64,000 bases of DNA from Alphaproteobacteria bacterium 41-28. Its GTDB lineage: Bacteria; Pseudomonadota; Alphaproteobacteria; UBA9655. The notes below the pieces were generated by a model. The model saw only the letters and a list, made by a program, of their open reading frames with translations. It was not told the origin of the DNA and made no database searches. Of the stretch, positions 16,693-24,453 are shown piece by piece. The stretch is from contig MKUL01000045.1 in the NCBI GenBank assembly GCA_001897795.1, forward strand, positions 1-64,000, written 5' to 3'. A program made the position numbers and the translations under genes. Numbering within the stretch: position 1 is the stretch's first letter; each line of letters starts with the position of its first letter.

Positions 16693-17475
16693 TTATGAGG
16701 CAAGTTGAGAAGCGCAAATATGCCGTAGATCATGAATGCGAAAACCGTTGAGTTTGGCTTTCTCAAGGGCCGTCTTCCAGAATATCTTGATTTCTCTCAA
16801 TAAATTATCTTCATTCTGATTGGTAAAAACATAAAGCGTTTGGTAAGGATTTAGTTTCTTTACACTTTGCAAGACCTCGATGGCCTTTTCTGAGAGGGGG
16901 ATATCCTCCTTCTTTTGTTGCTCTGCCAGAGAGGATGGTTTTGTCCAAATTCCTTGCTCAAGATCAAACTGATCCCATGTCGCTTGCAACACTTCACTTT
17001 TTCGAGCCCCTGTAAGAGCAAGGAATTTCAAGGCATGAGCTGCTAAATTTTCAGGGTGAGAACTGAACACATCCCATAGTTGGTCGAGCTCTTTTTTATC
17101 AAGATGACGTTCTCTCTGTTCTGGGTATCTTTCAATGCCAATGGCTGGATTACCTTCTCGCCAGAGCCATAAAACGGAAAGAGAGAACATCTTACCAAGA
17201 AAAGATAAGACGCGGTTGGCTTGATGGGGTGTTTTTTCAAGCTTTTTATGGAGTGTTTCAATGTCTTCTCGCGTAATATCAATCACACACTTGAGACCTA
17301 AGGCAGGGAGAATAATATCCTGAATGAGCTTTTGATCTTCTTGTAAAGTTTGTGGTCTTTTATAACACCGTTGATATTCGATGTAGTTTTTCACAAGGTC
17401 TTCCATAGATGCAAGATCCTCTATTGTCGTGTCTTCTGCGGAACTTTCAAAGAATTGTTGTGTCAATTTTGGCAT
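16693..17475 (-). pseudogene. Tyrosine integrase remnant, internally deleted and C-terminally truncated
   Basis: A 260-residue frame related to the intact integrase at 56715. Its first residues (MPKLTQQFFES) match the intact start MPNITKRFVES. About 80 residues of the arm-binding DUF4102 domain are then missing, and the text resumes at the core-binding domain. The catalytic Arg of LTGARKSEVLQATWDQFDL is present, but the frame stops at LRHICASQLAS, just after the H-x-x-R box. The second His and the nucleophilic Tyr are lost, so it cannot be active. It marks an old element boundary or a decayed integration event. Confidence 0.85.
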
Positions 17476-17550
17476 AAGGTCTCCATGTTTATTTTTACGT
17501 CTCTTAAAAGAGATTAAATTTTATTATCATAATTTTCAGTAAAAATGAAA

Positions 17551-18000
17551 CTATTTCTCACCCCAAACATTGCAGTTCTTTATATCAGTCTCTTTTGATG
17601 CTTTTATAATGACATCTATCAAATGTGGTTTCATCTCTTTGGGCATTAATGCCATCTCTGGCATTGAAGGAGGCATATTATGCTTCACATATTTGTTATA
17701 ATCATAATAAGCTAGCTCAACGGCTATATAGATACCCGATTCCAAGAGACATCGATCGGCAATTTTATTAAGTAAACCTGACTTTTCCAAGAAATATTCC
17801 ATACCTGGACCTAGGCCTGAGAGTATTTGGTTTAGAATCAAAGCATTAGGAAGCTGAAATGAACGATTCGCTTTTGCAACTTGCTTCAACTTCCTCTCGT
17901 AATCATTTATAGGAGTAGTAGCAGAGGCAGGGATGAAAGTCCCTATAAGGCTTGCTAATAATAATGCTAAAAGTGAGCCTGTGATGACGATTCTATGCAT
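17551..18000 (-). CDS. Secreted hypothetical protein
   Basis: A 149-residue protein starting with a signal peptide: MHRIV, then a hydrophobic core, then a likely cleavage after ASA (residues about 25-27). The mature part is about 120 residues with two or three cysteines and no recognisable motif. It is probably periplasmic or exported. It stands alone between the integrase remnant and an SRPBCC pseudogene. I do not recognise the family. Confidence 0.6.
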   Translation of the reverse strand: MHRIVITGSLLALLLASLIGTFIPASATTPINDYERKLKQVAKANRSFQLPNALILNQILSGLGPGMEYFLEKSGLLNKIADRCLLESGIYIAVELAYYDYNKYVKHNMPPSMPEMALMPKEMKPHLIDVIIKASKETDIKNCNVWGEK

Positions 18001-18061
18001 GACTATATTACCTCTCTTAGCTTCAAGCTATGGGCAAATATGAAGAAAAGCTTGGATTCTC

Positions 18062-18518
18062 TTATGCTCCAAAATATCCAATCCGTACATCATCTGGAAA
18101 AGGGTGGCCTTTTCCCGTTTCCAAGAGATCCTTTAAACTGAGCAAAAAGACTGCCCACTTTGTATTACATTGAGCCATAAAGTCGGTTGGTGATGACTAA
18201 TTGTTGTGAGAGAAATGAATGATAGTTTCTTCCTCGCTTGGGATAAGATCAAATGATATCTCCGTCCCTAGCCATTCTTTTGGGCCTTCTAATATCTTCC
18301 AACAGACCCTCTTAGAAAGAGAGAGTTCCTTAATCTCTGCGATAACATCAAAACTCTTATCCAACCTCTTTTAAAAGCTAAAATGAATCTTCCCCCCCTT
18401 TATGATTATCTCCTCTCGTATCACGTGTCCACCATTGAGAGACTCCCTCAACAGTACTTAACGCTTCAAACACTTTTCCTAAGGATTCTTTTATTCCAAC
18501 TTTATGCTTAATATCCAT
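18062..18518 (-). pseudogene. SRPBCC (AHSA1-like) domain protein, frameshifted
   Basis: Read from the minus strand, an ATG at 18518 opens MDIKHKVGIKESLGKVFEAL and continues to VSQWWTRDTRGD, the start typical of SRPBCC/AHSA1 proteins. A change in the run of six to seven G near 18395 shifts the frame. The next frame gives IAEIKELSLSKRVCWKILEG and later WLGTEISFDLIP. A stop interrupts it after IIHFSHNN, and the C-terminal family signature LLETGKGHPFPDDV is still legible up to a stop at 18062. The decay is clear. This fills what otherwise looks like a 690-base empty gap. Confidence 0.75.
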
Positions 18519-18712
18519 GGATACCTACCTTACTCTCTAATGTGTTAAACGTTTTTACACAAATACGACCATACTCGAAAATTTACTCAGAAGGAACTCG
18601 GAAATTCATGTAGAACAAAAAGAAAAGCCACGACACATATTGAAAATAAAGTTGGATAGCATACGGCTATTCATGTAAAGTTCAACAATATTTGATTCTA
18701 AAAACAATTTAT

Positions 18713-19270
18713 ATGAAATCATCCTTTCCTCTTGAGCCTTTTTACTTTGTGCGCCATGGCGAGACAAACTGGAACAAAGAAAATCGCATTATGGGGCAGA
18801 AAGACATCCCTCTTAATGAAAAGGGGATTGAGCAAGCAAAGCATGCAGCAACACTCTTAAAAACAATCAATTTTACACTGATTCTTTCAAGCCCTCTCAT
18901 TCGAGCTTATACAACTGCTGAAATTATTGCAGACAAAACTCATAAACCAATTGTAGTTGTAGAAGAGCTGAAAGAATGTTCTCTAGGCATTCGTGAAGGA
19001 GATATTAAGGAAGAGTGGCTTGAAGAGTGGAAGTGTGGAGCGAGGATTGAAGGAGCTGAATCTTATACTGAATTTACAGCACGGGCCCAAAGAGCTTTTA
19101 AAGAAGCCTTGCTGCATCCAAGTCCTGTTTTAATTGTTGCCCATAATGCAATCTACGGAGGTATTCAAGAAGCTTTGAAGGTACAAAAGCATGATATTGA
19201 GAATGGGACTCCTTTTTATCATCTCCCTCCCTCGCCTTCTGCTCCTTTTTGGTCCGTGAGCAAAGTTTAA
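18713..19270 (+). CDS. Histidine phosphatase family protein
   Basis: A 185-residue protein of the phosphoglycerate mutase-like superfamily. The catalytic box FYFVRHGETNWN (RHG with the phospho-accepting His) lies near residue 10, followed by SSPLIRAYTTAEII with the second Arg, and LIVAHNAIYGG near residue 140 with the second catalytic His. It would dephosphorylate a small metabolite such as a sugar phosphate or nucleotide; the substrate is unknown. I took the ATG at 18713 rather than an in-frame TTG at 18692; neither has a strong ribosome binding site. It stands alone. Confidence 0.85.
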   Translation: MKSSFPLEPFYFVRHGETNWNKENRIMGQKDIPLNEKGIEQAKHAATLLKTINFTLILSSPLIRAYTTAEIIADKTHKPIVVVEELKECSLGIREGDIKEEWLEEWKCGARIEGAESYTEFTARAQRAFKEALLHPSPVLIVAHNAIYGGIQEALKVQKHDIENGTPFYHLPPSPSAPFWSVSKV

Positions 19271-19373
19271 GAGGGCCCTTCTTACATTCTTTTATATTCA
19301 ATATTAGTCCATTGTAAAGTAGAAAAAATTAGGCTGTATATCTATTGTTTAGCTCGGTGCTTTTCTCTATTTT

Positions 19374-19625
19374 CTATTCTTCTAAAGTCCCTTCTTCGTC
19401 AAAGATGGGAATAGGATTAATAGGAAAAACGGTTGAGATGGCATGTTTATAGATAAGCTGCTGCTGATTACCCCTTCTCAGCAAGACAGAAAAACTATCA
19501 AACCACGGAATAATGCCTTCAAGCTTGACCCCATTTATCAAAAAAATAGTGACAGGCACCTTTTCTTTTCGAAGTTTATTTAGAAAAGTATATTGTAGAG
19601 TGTTTTTTTGCTTTGATAAAGTCAT
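19374..19625 (-). CDS. hfq: RNA chaperone Hfq
   Basis: An 83-residue Sm-fold protein. Sm1 is seen in [31 protein letters not shown] (split: [10 protein letters not shown] is the core). Sm2 is [13 protein letters not shown], where E. coli has [13 protein letters not shown]. The distal-face and proximal-site residues (Gln near 10, the YKH triad) are kept. The C-terminal tail is very short and acidic, as in other alphaproteobacteria. It would pair small RNAs with mRNAs. It is a single gene here, not next to miaA or hflX as in many bacteria. Confidence 0.93.
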   Translation of the reverse strand: MTLSKQKNTLQYTFLNKLRKEKVPVTIFLINGVKLEGIIPWFDSFSVLLRRGNQQQLIYKHAISTVFPINPIPIFDEEGTLEE

Positions 19626-19867
19626 AAAAAATTACCATTATATAAAGGTTGAATTTTAAATAATTTATTTCACATTCATATTTTTCTTTATTAATTTAAA
19701 CCTATCAATTTTAAAGATATTTTCAAAGTTGATTCGGAAAATTTTTTATCTACTCTGTGTAAAAGAAATAAAAAGAATAAGGCCATTTCCTTGCTACTAA
19801 AGCATAGATGGCCCCTTGATTCGTTAACCAGTTATATTTTCCTTTAATAGGTAAGGTCCTCCTCAGA

Positions 19868-20320
19868 TTAGGTCCTCTGGATGGGGATCTTATAGACATC
19901 TGGTTTCATTTCTTTAGGCTTTGGGATGGTTACTTTTAGAACTCCATCCTTGAAGGAGGCTGTAATATCATTCTGTTCTGGTTCATAGGGAAGCTTCAAT
20001 GAACGAGAAAACGATCCATATTGCCTCTCTGTTATATGATAAGTCTCTTCTTCCTTTTTTTCTTCGGATTTTTTCTCTCCTGAGACAGTCAAAATTCCAT
20101 TTGAGAGCGAAAGATTGATATCTTCTTCTTTCATTCCCGGCAATTCGGCTGTTATTTCAACATAATTATCATTTTCTCTCGTTTCAAATTGCGGCCTTAA
20201 ACCTTCAAGAGAAGAACTGACCTCAAATAAACGATCAATCTCTTGTCTCAGGAAGTTAAAAGGATCGGCAATAAGGGAAGTACGATGGAAAGGGATAATT
20301 TTCCTTTGGAAGTTATTCAT
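19868..20320 (-). CDS. Small heat-shock protein, Hsp20 family
   Basis: A 150-residue holdase. The N-terminal region has DPFNFLRQEIDRLFE. The alpha-crystallin domain (about residues 45-140) has ITAELPGMKEEDINLSLSNG, ILTVSGEKKSE, the SFSRSLKLPYEP segment and FKDGVLKVTIPKP. The C-terminal YKIPI gives the I-x-I motif for oligomer assembly. A strong ribosome binding site (AGGAGG) lies before the ATG. It binds unfolding proteins during stress. No clear heat-shock sigma promoter was identified upstream. Confidence 0.95.
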   Translation of the reverse strand: MNNFQRKIIPFHRTSLIADPFNFLRQEIDRLFEVSSSLEGLRPQFETRENDNYVEITAELPGMKEEDINLSLSNGILTVSGEKKSEEKKEEETYHITERQYGSFSRSLKLPYEPEQNDITASFKDGVLKVTIPKPKEMKPDVYKIPIQRT

Positions 20321-20594
20321 TTTATTCCTCCTATGATATTGTTTAGTTAGGTTTTTCCCCTTTCTTTTATATAGTTTCCCATTTTTACACTTGCTAGTGG
20401 GCTAGGCAAAAAATGTTGTACAGTAAAGGTGCTTCGTTCTTTAATGTGGCCTAAAAAGGCACTAGGAAGATTAGGTTCTTTTTTCTTTTTAAAAGCCTCT
20501 TCACGTCTTCTCCTTCTTTTTAATAAGTCCTAATTATTAATGAAGACACATTATTCTGGCTTTACATACAGCAGGCTTTTCAAATTGGTGCCTA

Positions 20595-20700
20595 TTTGCT
20601 AAATTAGCAGTGGAGTAGCAGGGGGCTGCTAAAGCGACTTGGGTTATGAACCAAGGGAGGCGTAAGGTCATAATAACCACCCCCACAAGTAGCTTTCTTT
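20595..20700. other. Structured intergenic segment; possible RNA element
   Basis: This lies in the 420-base gap before the HicB-like gene. TTAGCAG (20604-20610) pairs perfectly with CTGCTAA (20626-20632). CTTGGGTT pairs with AACCAAG (about 20638-20654). A GGGAGG...CCACCCCC stem may follow at about 20655-20683. No T-rich tract closes the set. Three adjacent stems suggest a structured RNA or leader, but I recognise no family. Confidence 0.3.
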
Positions 20701-20742
20701 GTTTTTTATGTGTATTAATTTAACATTTTAACATTTACTTAC

Positions 20743-20982
20743 ATGACTATACAGGACTCAAATGATTTTATGATCGAATACAAAGGATATATTGGCCAAT
20801 TTACCTTTAATGAAATATATAATCTTTTCCGTGGCAGAGTTGCGAATAGTCATTACCTTATAGAATTTGAAGGCAAGTCTATGAGGGAATTAAAAGAAGC
20901 CTTTCATACAGCAATTGACGAGCACATTGCCTGGTGTGAGAAGCACAATAAAAACCACGACAATAAATATAGTTATACTTAA
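20743..20982 (+). CDS. HicB-like antitoxin fold, orphan and short
   Basis: A 79-residue protein matching the HicB N-terminal partial RNase-H-like fold: EYKGYIGQFTFNEIYNLFRG, then FEGKSMRELKEAFHTAIDEH and an ending HIAWCEKHNK. Typical HicB (130-150 residues) continues into an Arc or HTH DNA-binding domain, missing here. No HicA toxin frame adjoins it. It could be a stand-alone HicB-fold protein or a leftover of a toxin-antitoxin pair. Confidence 0.7.
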   Translation: MTIQDSNDFMIEYKGYIGQFTFNEIYNLFRGRVANSHYLIEFEGKSMRELKEAFHTAIDEHIAWCEKHNKNHDNKYSYT

Positions 20983-21145
20983 AGAGAATAAATTCTTTTT
21001 TACAATCTTAATAAATTTCTTGACCATTTACAACAATAGGGGACCATTTTAGAATTTGATTGCAAGCTACATCGAAAGAGAAGTTCTATAAATGAGAGGC
21101 ACTAGCGCATGGCTTCTTTACTTTCAAGCTCTAAGGCCTAGAAGA

Positions 21146-22345
21146 ATGATTCTCATAAAGAAATTTATGCTATACTTTGGATGGTTGCTTTTAATAAGTT
21201 TCAAGGTCCAAGCTTTAATGATCTATACCCTTTCAAATCAAAATAATGCTGGTGACCATAATCAAGCTTTAGGAATTGCTCGAGCGCTACAAGAACATGC
21301 TGATAATAAAGTAGGTTTCAAAGACATCGATACAAAAATAACTCCTTCACTCAAAATAAAAGAAGGAATAGAAAGAGACCTTTTCCATGAAAAGGTGATT
21401 GTTATAGGTGCAGGGGAAGGAGGGATTGATGGAATTGAAGCATTATCTCCTCATTCTAATCTTGTTATTTATCTAACTTCCCACATGTTTTTAGAGAGAT
21501 ACAAGGACTCTAAGCTCCTCGAAAAGACCCAATTCATTGCCCTTCCAACCCATACACCTTCCCACATCAAGAAGCAGCTCGGAAGCAAGCTGATTGAAAC
21601 AATAGGTGTTGCCCATAATCACCAACCTGAGGATCCAAATAAAGTCTATGAAAAATGGGGAAAAGAGGTACTGCCCTCCTGCAAAACCTACCTCGGTGTG
21701 ATGCTAGGAGGAGATGCTCCAGCACCTGGGCCAGGACAAGACATTAAGTTTTTTACAGAAGAGGATGCGGTAAAACTTGTAGGCTACATTGCTCAAAATG
21801 CTAAAGACGCCTGCGTTCTTGTACTTAACGGCCCTCGCACAGGAAAATATGGTCTGACCCAAAAGGAAATTCTAACCGTCCATCGAAAAGGCCATTCTGA
21901 CCACATTACAAAGCTCTTTGAACAACGGCTTGCCCAAGATGGGGTAAAAAATATAAAAATTTTTGATTTCCAACATAATACCCCAGATAACCAAGAATGG
22001 GTGTTGCCTTACAATTCCTTTGAACTGGTTGTAGGAGCCTTAAGAGCAACACATGGGCACATCCTTATTCCTGGAGATTCAACCTCTATGATTTCAGAGG
22101 CTATTGATATGCTTCCTCCCGGCAAAGTAATTGTATATGAGACTGGTGCGATGAATGAGGTGCATAAGGCTCATCTTATGAGTGAACTGGCTATGGGTAG
22201 AATCTCCATACTTGAAAGGTATCATCATCTCAAAGCACCTGTTCTGAAGTCTACAACCTCAAATACCACCAATCCTCCATCCCCTGCAGCAATGACCATC
22301 GCACAAAAGATCTGGGAGGAGCTTATGAAGGAAAATAAGCCATGA
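21146..22345 (+). CDS. ELM1-like (GT-B fold) exported protein
   Basis: A protein of about 400 residues. It starts with a probable signal peptide (MILIKKFMLYFGWLLL, cleavage near VQA), counted from the ATG at 21146; an ATG at 21092 is also possible. The body resembles the ELM1/DUF1022 group: LSNQNNAGDHNQALGIA near the start, YLGVMLGGDAP mid-protein, CVLVLNGPRTG, and late in the chain HILIPGDSTSMISEAIDM followed by GKVIVYETG, which parallels the D-S-x-x-M-x-S-E-A box of the family. Bacterial members are thought to be GT-B-type enzymes. The assignment is by motif pattern only, and the export signal is unusual for the family. Confidence 0.55.
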   Translation: MILIKKFMLYFGWLLLISFKVQALMIYTLSNQNNAGDHNQALGIARALQEHADNKVGFKDIDTKITPSLKIKEGIERDLFHEKVIVIGAGEGGIDGIEALSPHSNLVIYLTSHMFLERYKDSKLLEKTQFIALPTHTPSHIKKQLGSKLIETIGVAHNHQPEDPNKVYEKWGKEVLPSCKTYLGVMLGGDAPAPGPGQDIKFFTEEDAVKLVGYIAQNAKDACVLVLNGPRTGKYGLTQKEILTVHRKGHSDHITKLFEQRLAQDGVKNIKIFDFQHNTPDNQEWVLPYNSFELVVGALRATHGHILIPGDSTSMISEAIDMLPPGKVIVYETGAMNEVHKAHLMSELAMGRISILERYHHLKAPVLKSTTSNTTNPPSPAAMTIAQKIWEELMKENKP

Positions 22346-22431
22346 AATGTGATCATCTGTTGGTGTGTTGAGCTTCACAGAAACCAGTTTCTCACGGATG
22401 AGCTTCTGATGCGTCAGGGATCTATTCTTCT

Positions 22432-22759
22432 TCAAGCTTTTTTCCTCCTCAAGCTCAGTTCTTTCTCAGCTTTTTGGAGGGCCTCTTCTTCAACGAGAAG
22501 ACCTTGCTGTCCATAACGCTTACGGGCGCTGATAAAACGCACCACAACCAGACAAACTTTACTCTGTTTCTTTGTAGCGCGCGTTAAAGATGCATCTCCG
22601 CTTGGGAGAAAAACAAGATTGCAATCCTGCACAATTAAGGTAAAGGGGTTGTTCTCTTTCCACATCTTTTATAAAGGGCGTAAAGCCTTTGCGGCTACCG
22701 CAATACGTCACTGCAGTTTTATGGGTCCCTATTCGATTCCTAAATGCAAATTCTCCCAC
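22432..22759 (-). pseudogene. Frameshifted conserved hypothetical gene
   Basis: Two overlapping minus-strand frames join into one protein. The first gives MGEFAFRNRIGTHKTAVTYC and continues to FTPFIKDV. The second continues with ENNPFTLIVQDCNLVFLPSG through CLVVVRFISARKRYGQQGLL to the stop. The break lies in GATGTGGAAAGAGAACAACC near 22665, where one base has been lost. The joined product would be about 108 residues with a continuous fold-like pattern. I do not recognise the family. Confidence 0.5.
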
Positions 22760-22789
22760 CTTTTCTGGCCATTTTCAGCAAACAGCACC

Positions 22790-23734
22790 TTATAGCTTTT
22801 TAACAAAAGTCTGAATTACGTGCATAATTTCGTCAAAGTCTGGTTGGCCTTTATAATAGAGATTACGACTATTTTGGTAAGCCTTTTTATATTCCATTCT
22901 CGTTATGAGATCATGTAAGAGAAAGGCTTCATTCTCTTCAATGATAGGATTGTCCTCTTGACGAAAGCGCTTTTTCTTATGCTCTTGATATTCTTGAGTC
23001 CCTATAAAAGACTGAACGATAGGGTCTTGGAGTAAACAATATACGTCATAATAGTGGCGCATAAAATTTTCAGAAAATGTATTTGTCTTTTGTTGCTTTC
23101 GAAATTTCGTAGAGATTGTTTGAAGCTTTTCGACAAGCGTATATCCTGGATGGTAGCACGGCACGTTTTTAGCTCGATTATCCAGGATAGAAACTTTTTT
23201 AGCTGCATATTCATAAGCCCATGAGCTTATATCTTTTGGCGTATTAGGTGTAACATCGTCAAAACCAACTTCCAAGAGAATGCCAGTTTTTAATCCCTCC
23301 AATGGGGTGCTAAGAGCCTTGTAAAATAGCCGAATTCCGCCACTTCTGTACTTCTTATCATCAAAAAGCATATCTCGCTGTTTGTCATAAATTCCTTCAA
23401 TGTTTATCTCTTTTGTAAGCCAGTCATAGAATTCTTTTCGCTGCTGACACTGGACTGGTTTGTCTTGGTTGCGGCCAATTGGTACTTTCATCTCGGTTGG
23501 AGGTTCAACGCGAATATCGATATCCTCTGAAAACCTATGAATAATGCCATATCCCTTAGATAAAGAAGTTCCCCCTTTAAGTTCAAAGGTCATACCTGCT
23601 TGCTGGAGACCAAAAAGACAATGCATAATCCAATAATCCTTCTCAATAAGTGCAGGATCAATCTTATTGTCTTGCCCGACAATACGGATTAACTCAAGAA
23701 ATTCAGGATGATTATGAAGGTAATCAAGCCCCAT
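22790..23734 (-). CDS. AbiEii-type nucleotidyltransferase toxin
   Basis: A 314-residue protein of the AbiEii/AbiGii nucleotidyltransferase-like toxin family. It shows ALIEKDYWIMHCLFGL near the N-terminus, the nucleotide-binding motif FELKGGTSLSKGYGIIHRFSEDID (G-G-T-S-L-x-K and D-I-D), and the later HPGYTLVEKLQTISTKFRK, where the conserved Lys and Thr lie. It is the toxin of type IV toxin-antitoxin and phage-abortive systems, in which members modify tRNA 3' ends. The AbiEi antitoxin gene overlaps it by 11 bases upstream. Confidence 0.9.
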   Translation of the reverse strand: MGLDYLHNHPEFLELIRIVGQDNKIDPALIEKDYWIMHCLFGLQQAGMTFELKGGTSLSKGYGIIHRFSEDIDIRVEPPTEMKVPIGRNQDKPVQCQQRKEFYDWLTKEINIEGIYDKQRDMLFDDKKYRSGGIRLFYKALSTPLEGLKTGILLEVGFDDVTPNTPKDISSWAYEYAAKKVSILDNRAKNVPCYHPGYTLVEKLQTISTKFRKQQKTNTFSENFMRHYYDVYCLLQDPIVQSFIGTQEYQEHKKKRFRQEDNPIIEENEAFLLHDLITRMEYKKAYQNSRNLYYKGQPDFDEIMHVIQTFVKKL

Positions 23735-24320
23735 GCTTTAAACGCTCCTTGCTCAATATCTCAGAAAAGAATTTTCTTGCGTGAGCTCCCCCATAATGAA
23801 ACACGGCTTGAGAGAGAGTTTTTGGATTCATAGAAAGGGCTTTCTTTTTAACATTGTTAAGAACCTTATTTTTGTCTTCTGCAAGTTTTTCTATGTTATT
23901 TACAAGATCAACAAGAAGAAATTCAGGACTTAATTTGCGTGGGAAATGAGGTTTCATGCGAAAATCAAAAGCACGACCTCCTAATTGAAAATGGCCATGT
24001 CGTTTATGGTTGTATACGACGGTCTCATTATAAAGTTGTGTTGTTCCTACTCCTAAGGCGTTATAGGCATTTGGTGTAGTCATGAGGAAGCGATTGTCCT
24101 TTAAAAAAGAAGCTACCAGCGCATGACCATCTGCAGGAACTTCACCAAAAGCTGTCATTTTGGGGTAATAGTAAAGGCCGCCTGAGAGCTTAACCAAGGT
24201 TCCTTTTTTTTGCAGCTGTTGTAAATGACGATCAACTGCTTTCGACCACTTGGTAAGGTCAGATCGTCTATAAACAGCTCCCGGACGAAGATGTTTTTCT
24301 ACTTGGACTAGCGAATGCAT
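23724..24320 (-). CDS. AbiEi-like antitoxin (DUF6088 type)
   Basis: A 198-residue protein with an N-terminal winged helix (RRSDLTKWSKAVDRHLQQLQ, then LVKLSGGLYYYPK) and a C-terminal domain containing FLMTTPNAYNALGVGTTQLY. This is typical of the AbiEi/DUF6088 transcriptional antitoxins. It probably represses its own operon and neutralises the downstream toxin, whose start overlaps its end. The pair sits between chromosomal-type genes and the large NB-ARC gene, as cargo-type defence genes often do. Confidence 0.88.
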   Translation of the reverse strand: MHSLVQVEKHLRPGAVYRRSDLTKWSKAVDRHLQQLQKKGTLVKLSGGLYYYPKMTAFGEVPADGHALVASFLKDNRFLMTTPNAYNALGVGTTQLYNETVVYNHKRHGHFQLGGRAFDFRMKPHFPRKLSPEFLLVDLVNNIEKLAEDKNKVLNNVKKKALSMNPKTLSQAVFHYGGAHARKFFSEILSKERLKHGA

Positions 24321-24453
24321 ACCTATGCTCCTCTTATTTCAGTATATCCTTTCTAGGAAGAAATGCAAGAATTTTAATTAAAAAAACATGCAAAATTACA
24401 AATTAAAAAACTGAAAAGCAAGGGAATCCATTAAACTTAACCTTAAAAGTAAG

